Part shown: piece after piece, positions 17,038-25,545 of the stretch
Layout: the number at the start of each line of letters is the position of its first letter
Position numbering within the stretch: position 1 is the stretch's first letter
NCBI GenBank assembly: GCA_947474365.1
Contig: CANJIU010000055.1
Coordinates: forward strand, 1-60,187
DNA length: 60,187 bases
Source: Opitutia bacterium
GTDB taxonomy: Bacteria > Verrucomicrobiota > Verrucomicrobiia > Opitutales > Opitutaceae
Reading direction: 5' to 3'
Made by a program: the position numbers and the translations under genes
Notes under the pieces: generated by a model
Database searches by the model: none
The model's input: only the letters and a program-made list of their open reading frames with translations
Told to the model about the DNA's origin: nothing

Positions 17038-17694
17038 ATGAATCCTTCCGAAATTGGACACTGGAACAGCGAACTCCGCGCCAAGTCTCCCCTTGAGATT
17101 GTCCGCTGGGCGAACGGCTTGGCGGGTGGGGGGGCGATTGTATCCACCAATTTTCGTCCTTTCGAAGCGGCGATTCTTCATCTGGCCGTCCAAGTGCAGC
17201 CCGACATACCGGTGCTTTGGGTGGATCACGGCTACAATCGGCCGGCGACCTACAAGCACGCGCAAGAGTTGGTCGCCCGTTTCAACCTCAATCTGAAAGC
17301 ATTTGTGCCTCGGATGACCGCCGCTCATCGCGACGCGATTTATGGTCCCATTCCGACGACGGAAGACGAAGCTGGCCTGAAGCGGTTCAGTGCAGCGATG
17401 AAATTGGAACCGTTTCAGCGCGGGATGAAGGAACTTGCGCCGACGGTCTGGATCACCGCCTTGCGCAAGGTCCAAAATCCAAACCGGGCCGGTCTCGACA
17501 TCGTCTCGCTCGACACAAATTTCGGCGCGTTAAAGGTCAGTCCGTTTTTCTATTTTAGCGACGCTGAGTTGGAGTCGTACCTGGCCCAGCACCGCCTGCC
17601 GAACGAGTGGGACTATTTCGATCCGGCCAAGGCCGACGAAAAACGTGAATGCGGCCTCCATGCGGCTTGGGGCGGAAAAGCCGTCAACGCCTGA
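17038..17694 (+). CDS. cysH: Phosphoadenylyl-sulfate reductase (CysH family)
   Basis: A 218-residue PP-loop enzyme that reduces activated sulfate to sulfite. The substrate-binding region STNFRPFEAAILHLAV (a variant of the usual SSFG loop) is at residues 36-51. The catalytic motif ECGLH is at residues 204-208, with C205 as the thiol. The cysteine pairs that bind [4Fe-4S] in APS reductases are absent, so by family rules it should use PAPS and thioredoxin or glutaredoxin. The start at 17038 is chosen because AGAAGG lies 8 bases upstream and the longer version from 16888 would begin inside a likely -10 element. It heads the plus-strand unit cysH-cysD-cysN-DUF2061-rrf2. No APS kinase gene or CysC domain is seen here. 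Confidence 0.9.
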   Translation: MNPSEIGHWNSELRAKSPLEIVRWANGLAGGGAIVSTNFRPFEAAILHLAVQVQPDIPVLWVDHGYNRPATYKHAQELVARFNLNLKAFVPRMTAAHRDAIYGPIPTTEDEAGLKRFSAAMKLEPFQRGMKELAPTVWITALRKVQNPNRAGLDIVSLDTNFGALKVSPFFYFSDAELESYLAQHRLPNEWDYFDPAKADEKRECGLHAAWGGKAVNA

Positions 17695-17748
17695 TCCACC
17701 ACTTTCCCCATTACACGACGCGGCTCCTGAACCTGCGTCCCGATTGCC

Positions 17749-18651
17749 ATGCACAGCTACCATCTTGACCATCTCCAGCACCTCGAAACCGAGGCGATTC
17801 ACATCATGCGTGAAGTCGCTGGCGAATTTGAGCGACCCGCGCTGCTCTTCTCCGGCGGCAAGGATTCGATCTGCCTGCTCCGCCTCGCGGAAAAGGCCTT
17901 CCGTCCGTCAGAACTGCCGACGCCACTGCTCAACGTCGACACGGGACACCATTTTCCGGAATTGAACGAATTCCGGGATCGTCGGGCCCGGCAGCTCGGA
18001 GCCAAGCTCATTGTTCGGACCGTGGAAGAGGCCATTGCGAAGGGCATCGCGCAACCGGCGCCAGGGGAAATCAGCCGCAATCGGCTCCAGATCCCCACGT
18101 TGCTCGCGGCGATCGAAGAATTCCGCTTCGACTGTTGTATCGGTGGCGCGCGGCGCGACGAAGAGAAGGCCCGCGCCAAGGAGCGCTTCTTCAGCTTCCG
18201 CGACAGCTTCGGCCAGTGGGATCCGAAAAACCAGCGTCCGGAGATTTGGAATCTGTACAATGGACGCCTGAATCCCGGGGAAAACATGCGCGTATTCCCG
18301 CTGAGCAATTGGACGGAGATGGACGTGTGGGAATACATCCGGCGCGAGAAGCTTGAGGTCCCGAGCATTTATTTCAGCCATCGTCGCCGTTGCGTCCGCC
18401 GTGGCGGACAGTGGTTGCCGGCGAACGATCTTGTTCCGCCGAAAGCAAACGAGGAGGTGCGCGATCTCGTCGTGCGGGTGCGTACGATCGGTGATATCAT
18501 CAGCACCGGTTGCGTGGAATCCCCGGCGGCGACGGTCGGCGACATCATCACGGAAATTGCGGCGGCGCGTGTCACCGAGCGCGGTTCCCGCGCCGATGAC
18601 AAAGCGTCCGAAGCCGCCATGGAAGACCGCAAGAAAGCAGGATATTTCTAA
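17749..18651 (+). CDS. cysD: Sulfate adenylyltransferase subunit 2
   Basis: A 300-residue catalytic subunit of ATP sulfurylase, which forms APS from sulfate and ATP together with the GTPase CysN. The ATP-pyrophosphatase loop SGGKDSICLLRLAEKAF is near residues 35-51, followed by conserved CysD segments: LLNVDTGHHFPE, GGARRDEEKARAKERFFSF, FPLSNWTEMDVWEYI and SIYFSHRR. Length is standard for the family. Its stop codon overlaps the cysN start (TAATG), so the two subunits are translationally coupled. Confidence 0.96.
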   Translation: MHSYHLDHLQHLETEAIHIMREVAGEFERPALLFSGGKDSICLLRLAEKAFRPSELPTPLLNVDTGHHFPELNEFRDRRARQLGAKLIVRTVEEAIAKGIAQPAPGEISRNRLQIPTLLAAIEEFRFDCCIGGARRDEEKARAKERFFSFRDSFGQWDPKNQRPEIWNLYNGRLNPGENMRVFPLSNWTEMDVWEYIRREKLEVPSIYFSHRRRCVRRGGQWLPANDLVPPKANEEVRDLVVRVRTIGDIISTGCVESPAATVGDIITEIAAARVTERGSRADDKASEAAMEDRKKAGYF

Positions 18652-19994
18652 TGTTCACCGAAGAACTCATGTCTCCGCCCTCTCCTGTGAATGTCCCCGT
18701 CGACATCCTTCGTTTCAACACGTGTGGCAGTGTCGACGACGGCAAGTCCACGCTGATCGGTCGTCTGCTGTACGACTCCAAGTCACTCATGGAGGATCAA
18801 ATCGAGGCGTTGGAGCGCTCCGCCGACATCACGGGTGGCGGGCAGATCAACCTTGCCAACCTCACCGACGGACTCCGTGCCGAACGCGAGCAGGGCATCA
18901 CGATCGACGTCGCGTATCGCTATTTCGCCACGCCGCGTCGCAAGTTCATCATCGCGGATACGCCCGGCCACGTGCAGTACACGCGCAACATGGTGACCGG
19001 TGCCTCCTCCGCCAACCTGTCCATCATTCTTGTCGATGCCCGGACCGGCGTGATCGAACAGAGCCGTCGCCACACCGCCATCGCCGCACTGCTGCGAATT
19101 CCGCATCTGGTGGTCGCGGTGAACAAGATGGATTTGGTCGGCTGGAGCGAGGCGCGGTTCCTGGAAATCCGGGCCCAATTCGAGGAGTTTCTTCCGCGGC
19201 TCGACATCAAGGACGTCAAGTTCATCCCGCTCAGTGCGCTCAATGGTGACAACGTGGTGGACCCGTCGCCGCATACGCCGTGGTATTCTGGCCCGACACT
19301 GCTCGGTCATCTTGAGTCGGTGCACATCGCCAGCGATTGGAACCTCAACGGATTTCGCCTTCCCGTCCAGTGGGTCAACCGGCCGAACAACCCCACTGAC
19401 CCGGCGCTTCACGATTTTCGCGGTTTCAGCGGCCAGATCGCGGGTGGCATTGTCCGCGCCGGGCAGAAGGTCATCGCGTTTCCGGCGGGGATCGTGACGA
19501 CGGTGAAGCAGATTTGGACTTACGATGGTGTGGTGGCGGAGGCGTTCTGCCCCCAGTCCGTCACCTTGGTCCTGGAACACGATATCGATATCAGCCGCGG
19601 CAGCATGCTCGTCGGGTTGGAAGATTTGCCGGGCGCAAGCAGTGACCTCCAGGCCAGGGTCTGCTGGATGCATCCGCGTGGACTCCAGCGTGGTCGACGC
19701 TATTTCTTGAAGCACACCACGCACACCGTCCAGGTGGCCGTGACGGAAATCGTCAACCGTCTCAACATGGTGACACTTGAGACGGAGGCGGAGCCGGCTG
19801 AGCTGGCCATGAACGACATCGGAGAGATCCGACTGCGTGCGGCCAAGCCGATCGTCTTCGACGGCTACTCGATTAACCGCCTGACCGGATCGTTCATTCT
19901 GATCGAGCAAGGAACCAATGCCACCGTTGCCGCGGGCATGCTCCTGCCCCCGCGCGAAATCGTTAAGCCAGAAAACGGAGACTACGTGATATGA
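18651..19994 (+). CDS. cysN: Sulfate adenylyltransferase subunit 1 (GTPase)
   Basis: A 447-residue elongation-factor-like GTPase that drives APS synthesis by CysD. The GTP-binding motifs are in order: GSVDDGKSTL (G1), DTPGHVQYTRNM (G3) and NKMD (G4), followed by two EF-Tu-like beta-barrel domains. There is no C-terminal APS-kinase (CysC) extension; the protein ends soon after the second barrel. An alternative start six codons downstream (MSPPSP) is possible, but the TAATG overlap with cysD favours 18651. Its stop overlaps the next start (ATGA). Confidence 0.96.
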   Translation: MFTEELMSPPSPVNVPVDILRFNTCGSVDDGKSTLIGRLLYDSKSLMEDQIEALERSADITGGGQINLANLTDGLRAEREQGITIDVAYRYFATPRRKFIIADTPGHVQYTRNMVTGASSANLSIILVDARTGVIEQSRRHTAIAALLRIPHLVVAVNKMDLVGWSEARFLEIRAQFEEFLPRLDIKDVKFIPLSALNGDNVVDPSPHTPWYSGPTLLGHLESVHIASDWNLNGFRLPVQWVNRPNNPTDPALHDFRGFSGQIAGGIVRAGQKVIAFPAGIVTTVKQIWTYDGVVAEAFCPQSVTLVLEHDIDISRGSMLVGLEDLPGASSDLQARVCWMHPRGLQRGRRYFLKHTTHTVQVAVTEIVNRLNMVTLETEAEPAELAMNDIGEIRLRAAKPIVFDGYSINRLTGSFILIEQGTNATVAAGMLLPPREIVKPENGDYVI

Positions 19995-20257
19995 ACATTG
20001 CCACATCCTCCCCGGGGCGCGAGACCCGCCTTCGCAGCGTGCTCAAGGCCGTGAGCTGGCGTTGCGTCGGCACGTTGGACACGTTTTTGGTGAGCTTCGT
20101 CGTGCTGACCTTCACCGGCGTGACCAAGGGTGACACCATGAACGCCATCCAGGTCTCCAGCGGAATCGCGTCGGTCGAAGTCTTGACCAAGATCATCTTG
20201 TTCTATTTCCACGAACGCGCGTGGACACGCGTCCGAATTGGTCGCGCCCCGCACTGA
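19991..20257 (+). CDS. DUF2061 small membrane protein
   Basis: An 88-residue protein with two hydrophobic segments (around residues 28-43 and 57-72) and the DUF2061 signature LKAVSWRCVGTLDTFLVSF. Function is unknown. Members of this family are often found near cysDN or with sulfur-assimilation genes, and here the start overlaps the cysN stop by four bases (ATGA), so it is made together with ATP sulfurylase. A role in sulfate permeation or sensing is conceivable but unproven. No other sulfate transporter is visible in this window. Confidence 0.85.
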   Translation: MNIATSSPGRETRLRSVLKAVSWRCVGTLDTFLVSFVVLTFTGVTKGDTMNAIQVSSGIASVEVLTKIILFYFHERAWTRVRIGRAPH

Positions 20258-20264
20258 TCATCCG

Positions 20265-20678
20265 TTGAAAATCTCCGTCCAAGTTGACTATGCCTGTCGG
20301 GTAATGGCCGAGCTGGCGCGCCTTCATGGTTCGGGTGAGCTGGCCCACATCGAGCATCTGGCGGAGACGGAAGCCGTGCCGGCGACGTTTCTGGCCCAGA
20401 TTCTCCTCAAGCTGCGTAACCACGGTTTGATTACGAGCCGGCGTGGTAACAACGGTGGCTACGCTCTCGCCCGGCCACCGGAAGCAATCACGCTCCATGA
20501 CATCCTTATGGCGGTGGAGGGGCAGTGCCTGCAGCTCAGCGGAAATTTTCAGGGACGCAGCGGCCACCGCCTCAAGCAGATCTGGCAGGAGATCGGCCAG
20601 GGCCTCGCTGCAAAGACCAAGAGTTACACTCTCGACCAGCTCGCCTCGAAAACTCCGGGCGAGATGTACTACATCTGA
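20265..20678 (+). CDS. Rrf2-family transcriptional regulator
   Basis: A 137-residue winged-helix regulator starting MKISVQVDYACRVMAELA, the usual Rrf2 opening. The recognition region is RNHGLITSRRGNNGGYALARPP. Only two cysteines (C11, C88) are present, so the three-cysteine [2Fe-2S] site of IscR is absent, and a CymR-like control of sulfur genes is more likely. A TTG start at 20265 is preferred: it lies just after the DUF2061 stop and gives the canonical N-terminus, whereas the upstream TTG at 20238 adds nine non-conserved residues and overlaps the previous gene. It is the last gene of the cys unit and may autoregulate it through the palindrome upstream of cysH. Confidence 0.88.
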   Translation: MKISVQVDYACRVMAELARLHGSGELAHIEHLAETEAVPATFLAQILLKLRNHGLITSRRGNNGGYALARPPEAITLHDILMAVEGQCLQLSGNFQGRSGHRLKQIWQEIGQGLAAKTKSYTLDQLASKTPGEMYYI

Positions 20679-20701
20679 CGGTTGCTCGCCGCGCGAGTTC
20701 C

Positions 20702-22525
20702 TCACCAGCCGAAAACGTAGCGCTCCCGACGGGGATCGGCGCCGCCGCGCAGCGTCCCGGTCTTTGGGTTTAACCCTACGGCAACAACTCCCGTGCTCAT
20801 TGAGTACGGTCCGACGATTTTTAGGTCGTGACCGCGCGCGAGGAGTTCCTCCAGTACCTTGACTGGAATGCGATTCTCGACCTCCAACTGGCCCGGCATG
20901 CTCTCGTGATTGTCGAACGAACTGTGCGGATGGTTGGAGTTGATGCGGGGGGCTTCTATCGCGACCTGGATGCCCATGTTGAAAACCAAAATGTTCAGCA
21001 GCACGTTGAGGACCTGCTGATCCTGACTGTCGCCGCCCGGCGTGCTGATGGCGAGGAATGGTTTGCCGTCCTTTAGCACGACCGTCGGAGTCAGCGTCGT
21101 GCGCGGGCGCTTGCCGCCGACGAGAACGTTCGGACTGAGCGGATCCAAATCGAAAGCCTGCATCCGGTTCGACAGCGGGACACCGGTGTCTCCTGCGATG
21201 AACGCGCCGCCGATTACCCAGCCGGAACTCGGTGTCGCGCTGAACAAGTTCCCGTCCTGATCAACGGTGTTCACGCAGGTTGTGTCACCCGAGGAACTCG
21301 ATTTCCCGCCCTGTGCGTGCGGTTGGTAGCGGCTGGCCGGCGGCGTGACCGCCGGATCGAAGACGAAGGGATCACCGGGTCGATGCTCCAGAAACGCCTC
21401 GGGACTGATCAGTTTTCGTCGCTCCGCCGCATATTCTTTCGACAGAAGGCCCTTGAGGGGAATTGGGGAAAACGCGGGATCGCCCAGATAGGCGTTGCGA
21501 TCGTCGTAGGCGAGCTTGATGGCTTCGTGAACGGTGTGGATGTATTCCGCCGAGTTGGCGCCCATCGCCTTCAGGTCGAATCCTTCCAGAATGTTCAATG
21601 TCTCCAGCAAGGCAGGACCCTGGTTCCAGGCTCCGGCTTTGCAGATTTCGAAACCGTGAAACGTCGTCGTCGACGGTGCTTCGACGGAGCCGTGGAAATT
21701 TGCCAGGTCGTCGGCGGAAAACACTCCACCTTCCGCACGGTTGGCCGCGACGATGCGGCGCGCGATGTCGCCCTTGTAGAAGGCGTCGCGTCCGGCGCGG
21801 ATGGCGTCGCTCCGGTTGCGGTTCTTCGCGAGGGCATCGTGCTCCGCGGCCACGAGGGAGCGGAGGGTGCGGGCGAGGTTGGGTTGCCGGAAAATCTCGC
21901 CGACCTCGGGAACCCGGCCATCTGTGTAGTAAAGGTGCCCCCACCGGTAGGCTTCGGTCCGCTCCTGATTGCTTACGAGCACCTCCCGCAGGTACGCATA
22001 CATCGGAAAACCGTCCGCAAGTCCGATGGCCGGAGCCATGACTTGTTCCAGGCTCATCGTGCCAAATCTTTCGAGCGCGATCGCCATGGAGTCCATTACG
22101 GCAGGCAGCGTGGCGCCGAGCGGCCCGTTGCCATCGACCTTGCCCTTCGCGGCGAACAATTCCGGCGTCGCGGCCTTGGGCGCCGGCCCCTGACCGTTGA
22201 TCACGTAAACTTGTCTGGTCTTTGCATCGTAGATTACGGCCGGGGCTTCGCCGCCGAATCCGAAGTGCGAGATTTCGACGACGGCGGCTGCGAATACTGT
22301 GGCCACACCTGCGTCGATCGCGTTGCCCCCCTGCTCGAGAATGTGGACGCCGGCGTGGACGGAATAGTGGCGGCCTCCCGCCACGATGCCCCGTTGTCCG
22401 ACGATCTCGGGTCGCATCGTCTGCTCGCGGCGGGGAGCAACCCGGGTAGGGGTCGGGGCGGCGGCCTGGGAGAAAAGCGGAATCGGCGCACTGAACATGC
22501 AAAGGAGGGCGAGGATCGCTTTCAT
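20702..22525 (-). CDS. ggt: Gamma-glutamyltransferase
   Basis: A 607-residue exported, self-processing N-terminal nucleophile hydrolase acting on glutathione and other gamma-glutamyl compounds. The signal peptide starts MKAILALLCMF. Family segments include HYSVHAGVHILEQGGNAIDAG near the N-terminus and the autocleavage/nucleophile site GDTTCVNTVDQDGN, with the lid region PSSGWVIGGAF downstream. The longer open frame to 22759 adds 78 residues before the signal peptide and is not used. It converges on the rrf2 gene with a 23-bp gap. Periplasmic release of cysteinyl-glycine would fit the neighbouring sulfur genes, but this is inference. Confidence 0.92.
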   Translation of the reverse strand: MKAILALLCMFSAPIPLFSQAAAPTPTRVAPRREQTMRPEIVGQRGIVAGGRHYSVHAGVHILEQGGNAIDAGVATVFAAAVVEISHFGFGGEAPAVIYDAKTRQVYVINGQGPAPKAATPELFAAKGKVDGNGPLGATLPAVMDSMAIALERFGTMSLEQVMAPAIGLADGFPMYAYLREVLVSNQERTEAYRWGHLYYTDGRVPEVGEIFRQPNLARTLRSLVAAEHDALAKNRNRSDAIRAGRDAFYKGDIARRIVAANRAEGGVFSADDLANFHGSVEAPSTTTFHGFEICKAGAWNQGPALLETLNILEGFDLKAMGANSAEYIHTVHEAIKLAYDDRNAYLGDPAFSPIPLKGLLSKEYAAERRKLISPEAFLEHRPGDPFVFDPAVTPPASRYQPHAQGGKSSSSGDTTCVNTVDQDGNLFSATPSSGWVIGGAFIAGDTGVPLSNRMQAFDLDPLSPNVLVGGKRPRTTLTPTVVLKDGKPFLAISTPGGDSQDQQVLNVLLNILVFNMGIQVAIEAPRINSNHPHSSFDNHESMPGQLEVENRIPVKVLEELLARGHDLKIVGPYSMSTGVVAVGLNPKTGTLRGGADPRRERYVFGW

Positions 22526-22769
22526 GGATGCTGTTACCGAGGACGGAGGTTGGAGGCGGTGAGGATTCCGGTGGCGCCCCGCAAGCGTTTGCGAGGGAAA
22601 CGGGCGCCCAGATAAATCGAGAGAACCGGTCTGTCGCGGTTCCGTCAACCGGGCAGTCTTCGGATTTTTTCTGCCGATCGTCCGTGGTTCGAACCCGGGA
22701 ACTCGGCAAAAGCCGCATCGGCGCACGATTGGACTGGAACCGCCGCTCGAACGCCTCACTTTGCCTGCA

Positions 22770-23255
22770 ATGAACGAAGATATCCTGAAATCGATTCACG
22801 AAGAATTGGTCGCCATCCGCCAGTTGCTGGCCGACGCCAACAAGGCCCAGCCGCGCAGTGCGCCGGCGCGGTCGACCGGTTCCACTTCAAGCTATTCCGG
22901 TAGCGGTGCTGGCGACGAGGTGATTCCCCAGCCGACCGAGGTGGTGCCGAATGCGGGTGAGGTACAGGTGCATTTCGGCAAGAACAACGGGGTCGCGCTC
23001 TCCAAGCTGAGCGAGCGTTCGCTATCATGGTATGCGATCGAACAGCCGCCGCGCCTTGACAGCAGTGGCAAGCCCTATCCGGCGCGTCCTCAGGAAATCG
23101 TTCTCCGCAACGCCGCGCGTACCCTCTGGCACCAAAACAAGGGCACGCTTGGTCAGCCGGATGCACCGAAGTCGAAAGCGGCGGGGGCTTCTTCGCCAGC
23201 CGCCACCATCGAATCTTCGGCGCACCTTTCCGACGAAGAAAACGTGCCCTTCTGA
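22770..23255 (+). CDS. Small protein with ExoX-C-like domain and SSB-like acidic tail
   Basis: A 161-residue cytoplasmic protein. Residues 1-25 look helical (MNEDILKSIHEELVAIRQLL), then a Ser/Pro-rich linker. Residues 65-125 contain VHFGKNNGVALSKLSERSLSWYA, similar to the FGKxKG...WYL module found at the C-terminus of exonuclease X-like proteins and phage recombination proteins. The last residues are DEENVPF, resembling the acidic -DDDIPF tip by which single-stranded DNA-binding protein recruits partners. A role in DNA repair or recombination is suggested but not shown. ATG at 22770 is preferred to the TTG at 22761. It lies just upstream of a TonB receptor with no evident functional link. Confidence 0.6.
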   Translation: MNEDILKSIHEELVAIRQLLADANKAQPRSAPARSTGSTSSYSGSGAGDEVIPQPTEVVPNAGEVQVHFGKNNGVALSKLSERSLSWYAIEQPPRLDSSGKPYPARPQEIVLRNAARTLWHQNKGTLGQPDAPKSKAAGASSPAATIESSAHLSDEENVPF

Positions 23256-23264
23256 TTCAGCGCG

Positions 23265-25538
23265 ATGGGTGCCGAACTCATGCCGGGTCAATACGGCTCT
23301 CAGCGGAACCAGACTCTTTGCAGGCGCGACCCGGTATTCCATCGCATCGTCGTGCGGGTCCGGCGCCTCTTTTTTCCCTTCCTCGGGCGCGGACTGTATG
23401 TGTCAGGTGTGCTTCCCGCTGCCGTTGCGCTTCAGGCGCAGTCGGTGCCTGCGCGGACCGAGGCCATCGGAGACGGGATTGTGACGCTCTCGCCCTTCGA
23501 GGTGAAAACCGATCCTGACGACGGATACCGGGCGACCAATGCGCTCTCCGGCACCCGCTTTAACACAAACCTGCTCGATCTTCCGAAGCCGGTTGACGTG
23601 ATCACGGCCGAGTTCATCGCCGACATCGGCGCGACTGACATGTATGAGGCGCTCCGCTATGCGGGTGGCGTCGAGGTGAACAGTGCGCCCGGTCAGGACG
23701 ACATCACCGGTGGAAATTTCGCGGTCCGGGGCATCAGCGTGCAGACGACGACCTATCGCAACGGTTATCGCAGTTTCGGCATCGTCGATCCGGTGACAGT
23801 CGAACGCGTCGAGATCATCAAAGGGCCGTCCTCGGTTTTTTCGGGGACGATCGAGCCGGGTGGCACGATCAACACGATCACGAAAAAAACGGCGCGCACG
23901 GCGGCACAGTCGGTGAAGCTCGCGTTCGGTTCCTTCAATCGATTTCGCAGCGAAGTGGTCTCGACGGGACCGGTCGACGCGGCGAGGAAAATTGCCTATC
24001 GCGCGGCGTGGGCGCACGAGGACTATGGCAGTCCCTACGATTTTGCCGGTCGGCGCCGGGGAGTGTATGCCGTTACATTCGATTATCGCGCGACGCCGCG
24101 CACGATGCTCACGTTCGATGCCAGCTATACGGAAAATTTCATCCGGCCGGCCGCGCGCATCGCCTACTTCAACAGTACGCTGATTAACGCCACGATCATC
24201 GGCCTCGAGCCAAACGTGCGCACCACGTTCAATCGTCAGGGGCCGGATGCGTTCTCCGATCTCAAGCAGGTGCAGGGTAATCTCGATCTTACCCACGTGT
24301 TCAACGACACGTGGTCCGCTCGCATCGGCACGTACTATCGCTTCCAGGATTTGGCGCGGCTCCTTGTCGGCGGATCGGCGCGCATCACGACCAACGCCGC
24401 GACTCGCTTCCGCACCGTGGCGCGCGTGGCGACCTGGGAGCCCGATGCCGAGTCACACGTTCATGCACCCCAGGCGTATTTGACCGGAAAGTTCAACTAC
24501 GCGGGACTCGAGCACCGACTCATCGCCGGGTACGAATACAACACCTCGCCGACCCGCAACGACGTCTACACGCGCACGCTCACCGCCATCAACATCGACG
24601 CTCCCACCGCCGCGAGCTATGCGCTCGGCAATCCGGGCACCTATGCGCCGAGCGATCTGCGCCGCACCGAGTCAGTGGAGCAGGGGCTCTCCCTCAACAA
24701 CGTCTGGCGCTTCTGGAACGGTCGCGCGACGTTTCTGCAGGGGCTGCGTTACGGCGCGTTCGATTCAAAGCGGCTGAGCCTGAACACCAACGTCACCTCG
24801 ATGCAGAACGATTCCGCCCTCGCGCAAAGCTACGGATTTTCGACACGGCTCTGGCCGAAGGTCTCGGCGTTTGCGAGCTACAGCGAGTCGTTTGCGCCCC
24901 AATCGCTGTTCGACTTCAAGGGCGTGTTGCTCGACCCCGTGCGTGGTCGGGGTGGTGACCTCGGGATCAAATATGACGTGGTGGACGGGAGACTTTCGGG
25001 ATCGCTCACGGGGTTTGACATCACGCGTTCCAATGCTCCGACACCCGACAACGACCACCCCGGCTTTTTCGTCGCCGATGCCGAGAGTCGGGCGCGTGGT
25101 TTTGAAGCCAGTTTTCTGGCGCGGCCGATCGACGCGTGGTCAGTCGTCGCGAGCTATTCCTATCTTTCCACCGCGGTCACGAAGGAGAACCGCGCGAACC
25201 TGATTGGTCAGCGGACCAGCAACGTGCCTCGGCACCAGTTTTCGGTGTGGAACCGTTATCGTGTCCGTGCCGGCGTGTTCAAGGGACTCGCGGCCGGTAT
25301 CGGCGTCGCCTACAAAGGCAACCGTCGCGGCAACACGTCCGTTATTGATCAACCCGGACTGCAGCTCGCACCCTATACGCGGTGGGATGCAAACATCTCC
25401 TACGAGCGGAAACTTAAGAAATGCAGCGCGAGTCTGACGCTGGCGGTCGCGAATCTCACTGATCGTGAATACGAGGTGAACGCGAACGGATTTGCCGAAC
25501 CGCGTGCGTACACCGGAAGCGTTTCGGTGCGTTTTTGA
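23265..25538 (+). CDS. TonB-dependent receptor, siderophore-receptor-like
   Basis: A 757-residue outer-membrane receptor. After an atypically long N-terminus with a hydrophobic stretch ending AVALQAQS comes VTLSPFEV (residues 73-80), which I read as the TonB-box-like motif. The plug domain follows (LPKPVDVITAEFIADIGA, VRGISVQTTTYRNGYR, VERVEIIKGPSSVFSG, GGTINTITKK), then a 22-strand barrel ending in TGSVSVRF with the C-terminal phenylalanine typical of outer-membrane proteins. The plug resembles ferric-siderophore (FhuE/FpvA-like) receptors, although the ligand could be a glycan or another chelate. The FAD oxidoreductase starts eight bases downstream, suggesting co-transcription. Confidence 0.9.
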   Translation: MGAELMPGQYGSQRNQTLCRRDPVFHRIVVRVRRLFFPFLGRGLYVSGVLPAAVALQAQSVPARTEAIGDGIVTLSPFEVKTDPDDGYRATNALSGTRFNTNLLDLPKPVDVITAEFIADIGATDMYEALRYAGGVEVNSAPGQDDITGGNFAVRGISVQTTTYRNGYRSFGIVDPVTVERVEIIKGPSSVFSGTIEPGGTINTITKKTARTAAQSVKLAFGSFNRFRSEVVSTGPVDAARKIAYRAAWAHEDYGSPYDFAGRRRGVYAVTFDYRATPRTMLTFDASYTENFIRPAARIAYFNSTLINATIIGLEPNVRTTFNRQGPDAFSDLKQVQGNLDLTHVFNDTWSARIGTYYRFQDLARLLVGGSARITTNAATRFRTVARVATWEPDAESHVHAPQAYLTGKFNYAGLEHRLIAGYEYNTSPTRNDVYTRTLTAINIDAPTAASYALGNPGTYAPSDLRRTESVEQGLSLNNVWRFWNGRATFLQGLRYGAFDSKRLSLNTNVTSMQNDSALAQSYGFSTRLWPKVSAFASYSESFAPQSLFDFKGVLLDPVRGRGGDLGIKYDVVDGRLSGSLTGFDITRSNAPTPDNDHPGFFVADAESRARGFEASFLARPIDAWSVVASYSYLSTAVTKENRANLIGQRTSNVPRHQFSVWNRYRVRAGVFKGLAAGIGVAYKGNRRGNTSVIDQPGLQLAPYTRWDANISYERKLKKCSASLTLAVANLTDREYEVNANGFAEPRAYTGSVSVRF

Positions 25539-25545
25539 ATTTGGG

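Noticed and set aside
20265..20678. The Rrf2 protein as IscR
   Set aside because: The three clustered cysteines of IscR are absent; only C11 and C88 occur, and there are no iron-sulfur assembly genes nearby.
22681..22710. A TPsiC-arm-like GGTTCGAACCC, suggesting a tRNA
   Set aside because: The flanking bases do not form a 5-bp T-stem, and no acceptor, D or anticodon arm could be found around it.
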